Positions 44,488 through 55,492 of a DNA stretch of 64,000 nt are shown piece after piece (within the stretch, counting starts at the first letter, position 1; every line of letters begins with the position of its first letter). The notes beneath the pieces are model-generated. The model did no database searches and was not told the DNA's origin. It saw only the letters and a program-made list of their open reading frames with translations. Source of the stretch: Xiphydria camelus (lineage: Eukaryota; Arthropoda; Insecta; Hymenoptera; Xiphydriidae); contig OY783196.1 of NCBI GenBank assembly GCA_963678675.1, forward strand, positions 13,262,138-13,326,137, written 5' to 3'. A program made the position numbers and the translations under genes.

Positions 44488-44995
44488 CTATAGGTACCTA
44501 CTTGCTTTCGCTGCCGCTTCTTCTTTGATCACTTCTCTCGCTAATCTTTCAAATTCCCTACTATAGGCGGCGAGCGAATTTGCTACTAGCGCCGCCATCG
44601 GCGACTTTGTACAATTTCCACGGGAATGAGTTGACTGCGATGTGCCAGCCGTCAATCCTGTTCCATCGCAAGGAGCGACGGAATTAGGAGGGTCGATTCG
44701 TGCTTCTTGGTAGCATCGATCACAAATAATTCGCCGACTAGAGTTAATCGCGTCGTAGGCGAAACGAATATTTCGATAAACATACCTAGGTCGTAAATGT
44801 CGCAGTTCCGAACTTTTCTCCGAAGGTAATTTTAGAGCGATTCGTAGCAAGCCGTCTCTCACAGTGCCCGCTTCAATAGGTACCGTCACAAAAGCGATCC
44901 GAGCCGGATTAAGGGGAGGAATGTCGGATGCACTCGATGGACAATTGGGGAATTTTGATACCTGGTTTATCCAGGAAAGCCATACATTGTTCGCG
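44488..44995 (-). CDS. Element Y ORF, 3' exon, unknown function
   Basis: The minus frame is open from a possible acceptor (ccag) near 44975 to the stop at 44488. It includes NPARIAFVTVPIEAGTVRDG, RHLRPRYVYRNIRFAYDAIN, a Cys pair in IICDRCYQEARIDPP, and the tail FERLAREVIKEEAAAKASRY. The tail is conserved exactly in frame in copy B (57676-57725). The C-terminus is helical and charged. I do not recognise the family; a gag-like or DNA-binding role is only a guess. Confidence 0.5.
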
Positions 44996-45282
44996 ATCGA
45001 TGTAGAGATTAGATCTAGATTGGCGCGTTACTTAGGTTGCGATGATAGTGAGCGGTAAGAAATGACATAGAAGTCCCCTTGCGACGGAACACATATTAAC
45101 ATAAACTCAAGTCACTTGATACATTTTGTAAATCGGTCACATTGGCGAAGCGGTAGATTTTGGCGAATTTAGGCTGTCAATGAGCCCGCAGCCATGCACC
45201 TTTCCCGGAAGGATTAATTACTGGACGAGTGGAATGAACCGCTTTCCGCAATACCCATTCTAATAAAAATACCGCTATCTAT

Positions 45283-45752
45283 CTTCTTCTATCTTCCATA
45301 TACACGTTTAAATAAAAATGTTATATTCGTTTCTTCAAGGTCTAACGTCGCGGTCTCACAGGGTCATAAACTGGACGAGAGCACTACCTGTATTGTGCAT
45401 GTGTCACGTCAATGTCGACACGTTGAGACCGCGTCGTAAGATCTCCGAAAGTTCTTTACCGATTGCTTTGAAATTTGGACATAACGGTGTATTCGAATAC
45501 GCGCGTTTTTTATATACCTACTCTTTATATACCTACTCCTTAAGGGGGTAAATGAATAAAAATGTATCTTAAATTTCCGAAAGTTTTTCACCGATTGCTT
45601 TGAGATTTTAATACAACGTTGCATTTGAATACGCACGTTTTTTTATATATCTACTATCCATATACCAACTCCCTTAAGGGAGTAAAATAAAGAATGAGAT
45701 TATTTCATGATTCACGCGGACAAAGTCGCGAGGGGAAAGCTATTGACTACTT
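45283..45752 (+). mobile_element. Possible Helitron-like repeat with a tandem duplication
   Basis: Two diverged ~120-bp units (45439-45552 and 45572-45685) share ttctttaccgattgctttga-type sequence and cttaaggg(g/a)g ends. The right end, attcacgcggacaaagtcgc then gaggggaaagcta, resembles Helitron-type 3' hairpins but ends CTAT instead of CTAG. Classification is tentative. Confidence 0.4.
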
Positions 45753-45768
45753 ACTTCTAAAGTAACTG

Positions 45769-46753
45769 CCCAGGTAACAAACTAACGTGAAATTAACGTC
45801 ATTTTTTGGTCAGATCTGGTCACAGACGACGTCAGAAAAGACGTACAAATGACGTTAAAAGTACGTTCGAAAGTCACATCCCACTGACGTCATTTAATGA
45901 CGTCTTTCTAACGTTCTTTATGACGTGAAATATGACGTTTAATTTTAGCGATTTTCCAGGTAGCACACTAACGTCGAAATGACGGTTTTTGAAGGTCAGC
46001 TCTGACGGCAGAGAACGAAAAATATAACGTGATTGTGTAAAAAATGACGGCTCTGAAAGGTTAGGGCTGACGTATATCTTTTCATCGTGAGCGGTCACCC
46101 ATCCAACTACTGTCCGCACTTTTTGCTGCTTAACTTCGTCGATCGGTCGGTGTTTTCGAGTCCTCATCTGCTGCACGCGCCTGTGGTATTAAGTATTACT
46201 ATTGGTGTTCATATGAAGTTTGATGAATAAATGTACGTTGCTTTTCCAGTCAATAAGAAAGAGCTTAAATAAATAAGATTTTATAATTGTATTATTCTTT
46301 TCTCAACATTTTTCTAAACTTATGATTGCATCTTTTGATAAATATTTTTGCATAGACGCAAATTGATATTAATAAATAAATAATTATATGAATGTTTATA
46401 GAAACGACCGCAATATAAAAAATCTTACTTTTATTTATTACAAAAAAAACGTACTGGTAAAATGGTACAGAGATATAAGAATCGAGAATTAAAGTAGACC
46501 TCACTATACAAATATTGTTATATTATACATTATAAAAAAATATAAAAATATTCAATGTATATTGTATAATAAGTGTAGTTATTTTAAAATTGTATTACGA
46601 CGTAAAAATAACGTCTTTTTAACGTCATATTTAAGGCGTCTTAAAGACGTTTCTTGAATGACGACATTAAAACGTCATTTTTTGGTAGAATGACGTCGCC
46701 GACGAAATATGCCCTAAAAGTGACGTCAAGTTTACGTCAGCTTGCTACCTGGG
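45769..46753. mobile_element. ACGTC-rich TIR element, copy 3, with a nested partial copy
   Basis: Outer ends cccaggtaacaaactaacgt and the inverse of acgtcagcttgctacctggg are flanked by TG on both sides. A second left end (ccaggtagcacactaacgtc) begins inside at 45957 and runs to about 46398 without its right end. The inner copy carries the conserved minus frame (to 46176). One family member thus inserted in another and was then truncated. Confidence 0.8.
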
Positions 46754-46952
46754 TGAATATGGATTAAGAGTTACTGATGTCTGGCGAATCACACGGCCTT
46801 CTATCACAGAAATTTGGGTTATACCACATTTGTGTGTGCGCTCACTCACATTTAAAACATGTTTAGAAAAGTCTAATTTTAGGCCATTTTTATACGAAGC
46901 ATCATTATGATGCATACATTTTACAGCCTGAAAGCCGAAATAAGTTATAGTG

Positions 46953-46990
46953 ATCGCTTCTCGGCTCAATGAGCTAAGATCAAAGTGTAG
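46953..46990 (+). ncRNA. U2 snRNA-like 5' segment (38 nt) at the R2-clade element junction
   Basis: atcgcttctcggc is the 5' end of U2 snRNA, and gctaagatcaaagtgtag is the conserved U2 continuation up to the branch-site recognition region. The stem-loop between them differs (ctcaatga for cttatg), but the change keeps stem I paired. U2 similarity stops after gtag, where the GC-rich 5' region of the R2-clade LINE follows. No remaining U2 sequence is found upstream or after the LINE. It is a fragment, not a functional snRNA gene. Confidence 0.75.
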
Positions 46991-47885
46991 GGCTCTTTAC
47001 ACCCCGTTTAACTTAGTTTATCCGTGTCTAGTCATTTCTCAGTTGAACCTTTACATTCACTGGGGAATTTTAATATTTGATTTTAATTTTCGCGCTTTTC
47101 GCGACTTTGATCTTCGCTCGGTCGGGAAGTGATTAGTAGTAAGTTTTATTTTATGTGTTCAGTGTTAATTTATAAGTTCAGTGTCGCGCGGTGTGTAGTG
47201 TCGGTAACTGCGTGCAGTGTCGTTAATTTATTTGTGCTGTCCCTCTGTGTGCCGCGCAGAGAGTTCGCGAGTGCGGAGTTTTCGCGGATAACCCCCTTGG
47301 AGGCGCTACCGGAGGACGCAGTCGTCATCCTAACGTTAAGTGGTCGGAGGTAAAGTAGAGAGTTTCTTTCCCCCTCCTTATTGTCCAACTCCCTTTCCTC
47401 AATCGAGCTCCTTACCGGTAACGGGAGGGAGTAATCGAGGGAGGAATCGGTTTTAACCCTTTTGAATTTCCCGGTTCCCTTCCATCAGCCCCCACTCGCC
47501 TGCCAGCGAGCTTTGCTCTAAGGCATCCGAGTGTCGGTTGCTGTAAGGCGACCTAACCCTACCCTACATTTCCCTTCCAACCTCCCCCGGTGTCAGGCGC
47601 TCTGCTGCGCGCGTCGCTCCTAGGAGCGATCCCCGCGGCTAAGTGCCCATCGGTGTCCCTAACCTCTTTGCACGGGTGGTGACAGCTGTCATCGTGCGAG
47701 CCACTCCTAGGAGTGACTCCCGCGCGTCAGTTGCCGCCATCTTCCTTATCCCCTCTAGTGCGAGGAGTTAGTCGGTTTGTGGCGGGAAACTGTCACGCCG
47801 CCTGGCGAATCCCCTAGGGTAACCTTTCCTAGTTAGTTTAGCTTAACCGTCGGTTAAGTTTCCCGATTACTCCGACCACTGCGAG
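46991..47885 (+). promoter_or_regulatory. 5' UTR of the R2-clade element
   Basis: It has no long ORF. Repeated (g)agtcgctcctaggagcga-type hairpins occur near 47605-47640 and 47695-47725. R2 elements use a structured 5' region with ribozyme activity; whether this one folds that way would need a structure search. Confidence 0.5.
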
Positions 47886-50800
47886 ATGGCGACACCACCA
47901 CGCGTCCCTCTGAGGATCGAGGTTCCTCTTCCGGAGGAATTTCGATGCCCTGTCTGCTACGGCGGTACGGGCCTAATTCGCTCCACGGGGCGTTTTAAGG
48001 GGAATGCGGAGCTGTCGAAGCACCTGGCCCTTATGGCCAGGCGAAATGAGCCGGCTCATGCGGGGCTCTTTATTCAGTATGCGTGCTCGAGGTGTTCCTA
48101 CATCGGACAGGGGAAGTATCCTCTCAAAGATGTGAAGGCGCACTTCGGGCGCGCACATCCCCGCGCGGCAGCTTCCCCCCCATCGACGGCCAGTACATCT
48201 GGCACTAATACCTCCGCCCCCGCGAACTCTCGACCCGCGACTACTATACGTAGCGCGGGCGTAAGGACAATAAGATCGGCGATAAGTGCGACGGCGACGA
48301 CGACGGGTGCAACGAGGACACCACCATCCACGACCTTGGCCACGACGACCACCACCGTGGCAGCCTCCATCGCAACAACCAGGAGGATGGGAGGACCAGC
48401 GACCCGGATGACGCTGACCTTTGGGCCGACGCGGCAGGTTCCAGCCACCCAACACCTTGTGCGGACTGCCGGGGCGACGGGAGTCACCGTCCCCCTACGA
48501 CCCTCGCCATCTACATCTTCGAGCGGGGGTCCCACTAGAGCGTCGACCCAGAGGCCAAACATCCGAGGAGCCGATACCATGCGGAGCGCGCTCGGGGGAA
48601 TGCGGACATCTAGTTCCCCCGCCCCGGTCCATCAACATCTTCTGGACGGGGCCCAACTCCACCTCCTCGACGGAGTGGAAGCGGTGCAACGACCACCTCT
48701 GCGCCGACTTCCACCCGTCCCTCGCAGACTACCACCACGCGAGGAGTGACGACCAGGCGAGGACGTGCGACCAGCGCCCCGCCTGTGTCCCCAAGAGTCA
48801 CGAGGAGCAGGGCCAGGAGTGAGAGAGCCGCCACAGAGGATCGGTCTCCCGAACGGACGCAGCAGAGGTTCCGGCGATCACCTCCGGTCACCGCCGGGAC
48901 AACTTTTGCGGCCATTGTTGCTACCACCCCTACGCCCGTTGTCGCCCCCGTCGCCAGCGAGGGAGCACCGACACCAGCCACAACGACAGCACCAACCCTC
49001 CAGCAGCAGCGCGAAGAAATTCGCCAACGACTACTACTGCTGCAGGGCGGGCAGCCCTTCGTCGCCCTCGGAGGTCTTTTGGACCCCCCGACGACCCCGC
49101 CCAGCGAGACTACCATTCCTACCTCCAGTCCGGTAGCCACGATCACCGCCACTACCATTACCACCTCGGTATGTGGCGGGCCGATCTGCTCTACGGCCGT
49201 CCATCCCGGGAGGATAAGTCCCCTCCGAACGCCACCAAGGATGGAGGACGTGATCGTGGAGGAAGAGGAGGAGATACCGGACGAGGCGCCTGCAGTAACA
49301 TCTGATGCAGGTGCCGGGAGCGAGGAAGAGGAGGTAAGAGAGATCCCCGCCAGACGCCTCAGCGACGGAGCTGTCACCCTCTCCGTCGCGGGACGACCAA
49401 GGGTCTTAAGATCTGGTCGTCCCAGGCGATCCGTAATAATATCTAGCGGATCGTCGTCGTCGTCGTCGAGCGACGACGAGGTGTTCTGGCGGAACACCTC
49501 TTTTCCTCTCACACCTGCTCCCCCGGAGGTGGAAGTACTGCCTCATACGCCCGAACTGGAGGCAGTAAGAAGGAGATACTCGGCGACCCGTGAGTATCTC
49601 GCAGGGGTCGTCGAGTACCACGCAGGAAGTCGGGAGGTCCCGGACGACGAGGAAGAGGAGATCCGGAGGAGAGTCCAGGCGGAGGCGGCTGCGAGGCCAC
49701 CGCCCTCACCACCAGCGGCCCGATCAACACCAGAGGGTCGCATTGAGGACTCCTCCCGGACAGCTGTAGCAGCAACACCACCAGCAGCAGCAGCGGCAGC
49801 AGCAACAACACCAGCAGCTGCCAGGAGGACGGCGAGGACGGCAACGACCGCCACGCAAACGACGCCAACGTTAGCGTCGACATCGGCCCCAGCAGGTCTG
49901 GAGCGCCGACCTGACGCGCCACCGCGCGACACCCGAGGAAGGACTGAGGTAGGAGGGCATCGCGGATTCAATTCTTCGCGCCGCGACCGGACTGCACCGT
50001 TTCAGCGTCCGGTAAGTCCCTCGCAACACGATCACGGTGGTGGTCTCGTTGATGGTCCCCGGGCGCCCGGGCGGGCTCACCCTTTAGTTCCCCCACCCCC
50101 TCGACAGGGTGCCTCGGCCATCCGAAGGCGGCCAGATCCGGCCCGTATTGGTGCGGGAGGACTGGGCGTACCGCGCGGCGCCGGAGGTGTCGGGCCTGGT
50201 AGGGTCAACGCACAGCCAACGCTGCCAGATGGCTCTGCGCCTCAGCCTCCTTTTAGCGAGACTGAGTGCGTCGAGCTCATCGAAGCGGCTGAGGCTGTCT
50301 CATCAATAGACGAGTTGGAAGCGCTGGCGAGGCGACTTGCCACGCGTTTTCAGGCTGCGACTCCTGCTAGGCCCGGCGCCTTCGGTGCGCGAAATGCTCC
50401 CCGACGTGGGGGCGGTCGGCCGCGCCGGAGACGAGCAGCCGAGGACACGAACCCGGAGCGAGTGGCTGATCATTCGGATCAGCCTGATCCCCCGCTTCCT
50501 CCACCCATGGATCGCGTGAGTCGTGCGACTCACATCCAGCGTCTATACAGACAGGACCCCCGGCGTGCATTTCGCGAGGTGATGCAGGGCCCTACCGTTC
50601 AGTGTGCTGTGCCACGCGATAGGGTTCTTCATCACTTCGAGGAGGTGTATCGCCGGCGTGAGGACCCGGAAGGTCTTGTCGGGGGCTGGCCGACTGAGCC
50701 CCCTTTGCAGGACGATAACGACGCGCTGGTGTCACCCTTCAGTTAGCTGGAGGTACTCCGTCGGCTCAAGAACGCGGCTAATACCGCGCCTGGACCCGAC

Positions 50801-53143
50801 GGTCTTACCTATCGCGACTTGAGGAGGGTTGACCCTGGTGCGTGTGTCCTGACTGCGGTGTACAACGCCTGCCGCAGGCTGGAAGCGATCCCTGAGGGTT
50901 GGAAGACTTCTAACACCGTCTTGGTGTACAAGAAAGGGGATCAGGATGATCTGAGTAATTGGCGCCCGCTCGCGATGGGTTCGGTTCTCGCCAAGCTGTT
51001 CGCCGCCGTCGTGGCCGATCGTCTCACAGTATGGGCGACGCGCAATGGCCGCATCAGTCCTTCACAGAAGGGCTTCCTGAAGTACGAGGGATGCTACGAG
51101 CATTCCTTCGTGCTTCAGGAGGCCATTCAGGACGCACGTCGGACTGGAAAGGAGGTAGTGGTGGCGTGGTTGGACCTCCGAAATGCTTTCGGTTCGGTCC
51201 CCCACGTCTCCATTGCAGCCGCGCTGGAGGGAGCCCAGGTGCCTGCATCTCTCCGCCGTCTGGTGGCGAGTATGTACCGAGGGGCCACTACGAGGGTGAG
51301 AACTGCGGATGGTTTCACACCGGAGGTGAACATCCAGTCGGGTGTAAAACAAGGTTGCCCGTTGAGCCCCATAGTGTTCAACCTCGCTCTCGAGCCCGTA
51401 CTTCGTGCCCTTGCATCCTCGGATGCGGGGTACGATTTACGCGGGGCGAGATTGAGCACTCTGGCGTACGCGGACGACCTTGCGCTGGTTGCCAGTGACC
51501 CCGCCGGGATGCGACTCCTCCTGTCCGCAGCGGAGAGGGCAGCACAGCGGATTGGCCTGCACTTTAACCCGGGTAAATGTGCCACTCTGCATATGAACTG
51601 CAGAAGAGGGCGCCGGGTGCTGCCGACTGTGTTCCCTCTCCAAGGAGAGCCCGTTCGCGCGCTATCGGACCGCGACGAGTACCCCCACTTGGGTACGCCC
51701 ACCGGTGCCAACGTGAGCCAGACCCCTATAAAGGCGCTCGTTGACATCGTTGAGTGCCTCAAGGCGATCGATGCCTCGTTGCTCGCCCCTTGGCAGAAGT
51801 TCGACGCGGTGGCCAAGTTTGTGCTGCCGCGTATGGACTTCGATCTAAGGGGAATGAGGATGGAGAAAGGGCCACTCGGTGAAGTCGACCGCCAACTGAA
51901 AAGGCTGGCTAAAGGCTGGTTCCATCTCCCTCAGCGCGCGAGCGCGGAGGTGGTCTTCCTACCTCCATCTATGGGGGGAGGAGGGCTACTTCCGCTAGCT
52001 GATCTCGCGGATGCGCTCACCATCGCACACGCCTTCAGAATGCTGACGGCTGAGGATGAGGTGGTGAGAACAATCGCGAGTAGCGGGTTGAGGGCGGCGG
52101 TCAGGAAGCGGCTCGGCCGAGAGCCGTGCATGGATGACGTGGCGGAATACCTCTCCGGTTCGCTGGAGGGGGATTTCGCCAGGCACGGGGGGGACGTTAA
52201 GTCCCTCTGGACCTCGGCACGTGACGCCGCCCGGAGGCAGGCAACGAAGCTCGGCGTGCGTTGGACGTGGTCTGACGAACGTGAGGAGCTGGCGATCGTG
52301 TTGCGAGCGACTCGTGACCGATCGACCATCGTACCACCAGCCGCACGCTCGCAGATAGTGCACCGGATGAGGGTTGCACTGGTCGAGTACTACCGCGGAA
52401 CCTTGCTGGCGAAGCGGGACCAGGGTAAGGTCCACGAGGTGTCAGGACGGGCGAAGTGGTCTAACCACTTCCTCCGGACTGGCGGCTTTACGCGTTTTGA
52501 AGACTGGCGCTTCATTCATCGAGCGCGTCTCAATGTCTTGCCTCTGAACGGAGCTAGGCCTTGGGAGGCGAACGATAAACGATGCCGGCGGTGCGGGAGC
52601 GCCCTCGAGACACTGCCCCATGTGCTCGGACATTGCACTCCTCACTCCAATGCAATTCAGCGTCGGCACGATGCGATTGTCGATCGGATCGTTAAGGCAC
52701 AGCAACTGCCTGGCGTCGTGACCACGAACCGCCCTGTGGCAGGGGTGGTTGGGGAGTTGGCACAACTTCGGCCGGATATAGTTATCCGGGACGACCGGTC
52801 ACGTGTCATCACCATCTTGGACGTGACGGTGCCCTTTGAGAACCGTCTGCAGTCTTGGGATGAGGCCAGAGCGCGGAAATACGCCAAGTACGCGCCCCTG
52901 GCGGACCAGCTGCAGGCGCAAGCGTATCGAGTTGTGGTCGACGCCTTTATCGTGGGTGCCCTCGGGTCGTGGTACTGGGGCAATGAGAAGGTGTTGAGAT
53001 GGCTACGAATATCTTCGTGGTACGCGTCGATGATGCGCCGACTCATTGTCTCGGACACGATCCGATGGTCCCGCGATATTTACGTGGAGCACTTGACCGG
53101 CGCTAGGCAGTATGCACCGCTTGAGTCCGAAAATAATGAGTAA
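47886..53143 (+). pseudogene. R2-clade polyprotein, one frameshift and one stop
   Basis: It starts MATPPRVPLRIEVPLPEEFR. Two zinc-finger-like motifs follow: CPVCYGG with an AELSKHLALMARR helix, and YACSRCSYIGQGKYPL with KAHFGRAH. A long Thr/Ala/Pro- and Glu-rich segment (to about 50250) includes a frame change somewhere between about 48420 and 48746. Then comes a pre-RT segment (HIQRLYRQDPRRAFREVMQG). An in-frame TAG at 50744-50746 separates it from the RT: GPDGLTYRDL, WRPLAMGSVLAKLFAAVVAD, WLDLRNAFGSVP, VKQGCPLSPIVFNLALEPVL and YADDLALV. A CCHC (CRRCGSALETLPHVLGHC, near 52580) and the nuclease PDIVI...ILDVTVPFE (52772 on) complete it. Otherwise open to 53143, so decay is light. Confidence 0.9.
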
Positions 53144-54120
53144 TATTTACCCTCCTACCTTGGTCCTGGGAAGGACTGGTATGCTTGGGTGGCAGCGTTT
53201 TTTTTTTTTTTATTTATGCGTCTCATATTCATATCATCACACTCACCTATTGTATATATTATCATCCATCTTGTTCGCCTTCATCCATTGTCATACATAG
53301 CTACGCTGCCTACCCAGTTGATATCAAGCGATAACCTTGTTCCTGCCTATAATGTTTACATTAAATCAAATTTAATTTTATACTTATAGTATTACTTACC
53401 TTATTGAGAGGCCGTCCTTCCCTCCTCACCTGAAAGCAATAAACTGATGAACTACAGTCACCCTATAGTATTTTACGTATTTACACTATTTATCAATATT
53501 GCTATAGGCGGTACTTTGTATATTATAATTATTATTATGAACTAATCGAATTTAACTTAATAACTTACCGTCTATTCATGATTATACTTACTTGGTTTTG
53601 TTTTAAGATATGTGTTGCCCACCGCACCGTGTTTCGTCCTGTGTTGTCCATGTGTTGTCCCGTTTGTCTTTGCAGTGTGGTGGAGCTGGTACCCCTTGGC
53701 CGGCCGGCCTCGGTCCATTGAAAGATGGATCGGGGGATGGCTGGTCATGGGGTGCCGCTGGATTTCTGTTGGTGTCGTCCTGTCCTTGTCCCACAGATAT
53801 GGCATCACATCCCCCGACTGCTGTAAAGGCGGCGGGGGATCATCGGTATAATATTGTAAGGGCCCGTCAGCATTAATAAATTTATATACTATAAGGACGG
53901 GCCCCCAATAGTGGGGGGTGGGTAATTAGCCGCCCCCCTTATATTTGTAATAGTAAGGGGGGGGGGGTTCGCCCCCTTTATATGTAATTTCGTATATCTG
54001 TCTGTTTTGCGTGGCGCCTGCGCCATTTATACTACCCCCGGGGGAGCATTGTTCCTCCGGGGGAACACATTTTTATTGTACATTTTTCAATGTTTCAATA
54101 AATGGCGTTTATTTCCATTG
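53144..54120 (+). other. 3' UTR of the R2-clade element
   Basis: It contains several GC hairpins (agggcccgtc pairing with ggacgggccc at 53860-53911; cccccgggggagcattgttc pairing with tccggggg at 54035-54062), a G12 run near 53948, and a caataaa near 54098. R2-type proteins recognise their 3' UTR RNA; such a role is inferred. Short ORFs here are not supported as genes. Confidence 0.55.
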
Positions 54121-54154
54121 CCAGCAAGTTGACATTGACACATCAGGTCCTACG

Positions 54155-54362
54155 GTCACTTAACTACAAGGCCGGGTGTCCACCGGATCGGGCCGACCAC
54201 AATTGGGCCGATCGCTGGGCACTTGGATATATATATATATATATATATATACAGATTGGGTATCTATAGACGTACAGATTGGGTATATATAGATATACTC
54301 AAGTGCTCAGTGATCGGCACGATTTGGTCGGCCCGACCCGGTGGACACCCGACCTAAGTGAC
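54155..54362. mobile_element. ~200-bp MITE with TA-rich centre
   Basis: Inverted ends share gtcactta and ggccgggtgtccaccgg / ccggtggacacccgacc, extending to atcg(c/...)tgggcactt. The centre has an (at)n run and two gattgggtat(c/a)tata units. The target duplication is not clear. Confidence 0.7.
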
Positions 54363-55337
54363 TCTGGTCAGTTCCCGTAATAAATGTTTCGGTTCGCCGC
54401 GGAGAGGCGCTGCTAAACAATATTCTCTCGCCGCCTATAGTCGCATCGTTCTGTTACGATATCCCCCTTTAATAGTTCTGTTATTGCGCATCTAACATCG
54501 TTTGTTTCGCTTATGTTATATATACATATTATATAAATTGAACAAAGCAATTCTGAACGTTATTACTATTTTCATAACTTTCACACGATAAACAAATCCA
54601 TTCCTTCTTATTCCATGAAAAACAACTTATTAACTATTATCTTACTCAATATTACAGTCAATTATCACAATAGAATTTCTGGCAGCTTTTCTTTTTTTTA
54701 AATAATTTATTCACTATCCACATAATAGTGATTCAAGGAAATAGAAGGAATGTTGAAATCTGAAGGGAGAGATTGATACGATTTGAATTAATGGAACTAG
54801 TGTGAGGAAGGAGCCGGTCAGACGTAGGAAACGTAATTGATCTTAGAACAGCACGAATTAATAAAACGAAAATGGACTATATTTTTAAATTGACAAAATG
54901 ATATTATACATACACTCTAAGAAAAATCGGGTAAATGCTGCGAAGGGTTGCTGTGATACTCGAGAGACAAGCGGATAGAGATTTCGACTGAACCGTGGTA
55001 AAGCGAGGAAGCGACTGATCGTGTCGAGGGCAGAAAGGTCTGTATCTCCTTGAACTTGGGGGAGGAAAAAGGAAAGTACAGCGAAAGAGAGTGGACGCGC
55101 TCGATCCAGGAATTTTCCGTAACGCTAAGGGGCTGTAGGCGACCCTCCACAGGTCACCTTGAGGTAGCAGAGTCAGAGGCTGGTTTACAGTTCTGTTTTG
55201 AAAGTTGACGGCTCCAACTGTCGAGGAAACCTCGCCATAAAATAATTCGCCGACGGTTTGTCGAAGGCGGGCCGACCGGCGCCGTAGGGACGGAATGCTC
55301 GCGGTAGAACCATCGAAGTTTCACGAAACAAAATTAA

Positions 55338-55492
55338 GGGCCGGTTATATAAACGCGGTGAACTGTAGTTCGGCTTGAACTGTGGATCGAGCGTCGTTTT
55401 GGTATATTTTGTGTGACACAAAATATACCAAAACGACGCTCGATCCACAGTTCAAGCCGAACTACGGTTCATCGCGTTTATACTACCGGCCC
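55338..55492. mobile_element. 155-bp near-perfect hairpin MITE, TAA target
   Basis: Inverted halves begin gggccggttatataaacgcg and meet at ttttgtgtgacacaaaa. TAA is duplicated (55335-55337, 55493-55495). The other foldback arm has the empty site (ttcgatttaattttgtttcg near 56472). A 3-bp TAA target with GG ends suggests a PIF/Harbinger-type MITE. Confidence 0.88.

Larger units (their letters stand above)
42697..45000 (-). mobile_element. Element Y, copy A (unclassified)
   Basis: It matches 54363-58631 in inverted orientation. Shared parts are a 3' coding end, a 3' region with a tagatgtctacaagttatat block, a palindromic minisatellite, and the terminal ccctactgaaaaagtgcacg. Copy A is interrupted by a piggyBac derivative at 43086-44209; copy B retains the empty TTAA site (58033-58036). 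Class unknown: no reverse transcriptase or transposase is visible. Confidence 0.7.
46991..54120 (+). mobile_element. R2-clade non-LTR retrotransposon
   Basis: A single-ORF LINE with N-terminal zinc fingers, a central reverse transcriptase and a C-terminal CCHC plus restriction-like endonuclease, the R2-clade layout. A GC-rich 5' UTR (46991-47885) and a ~1 kb 3' UTR ending after caataaa (near 54098) flank it. Neither flank is 28S rDNA. The 5' boundary is set by the U2-like segment; the 3' boundary and target duplication are uncertain. Confidence 0.85.

Noticed and set aside
46745..46969. 75-codon minus frame with a possible zinc-finger look (SKHVLNVSERTHKC)
   Set aside because: It is too short, lacks a proper Cys/His spacing and overlaps the U2-like segment; I could not support a gene.
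46953..46990. A functional U2 snRNA gene
   Set aside because: Only 38 nt match; the Sm site and 3' stem-loops are absent and no snRNA promoter element is recognisable upstream.
48610..49512. 300-codon minus-strand frame and several others over 47.9-52.8 kb
   Set aside because: They are antisense or off-frame shadows of the GC-rich R2-clade ORF, where stops are rare in all frames.
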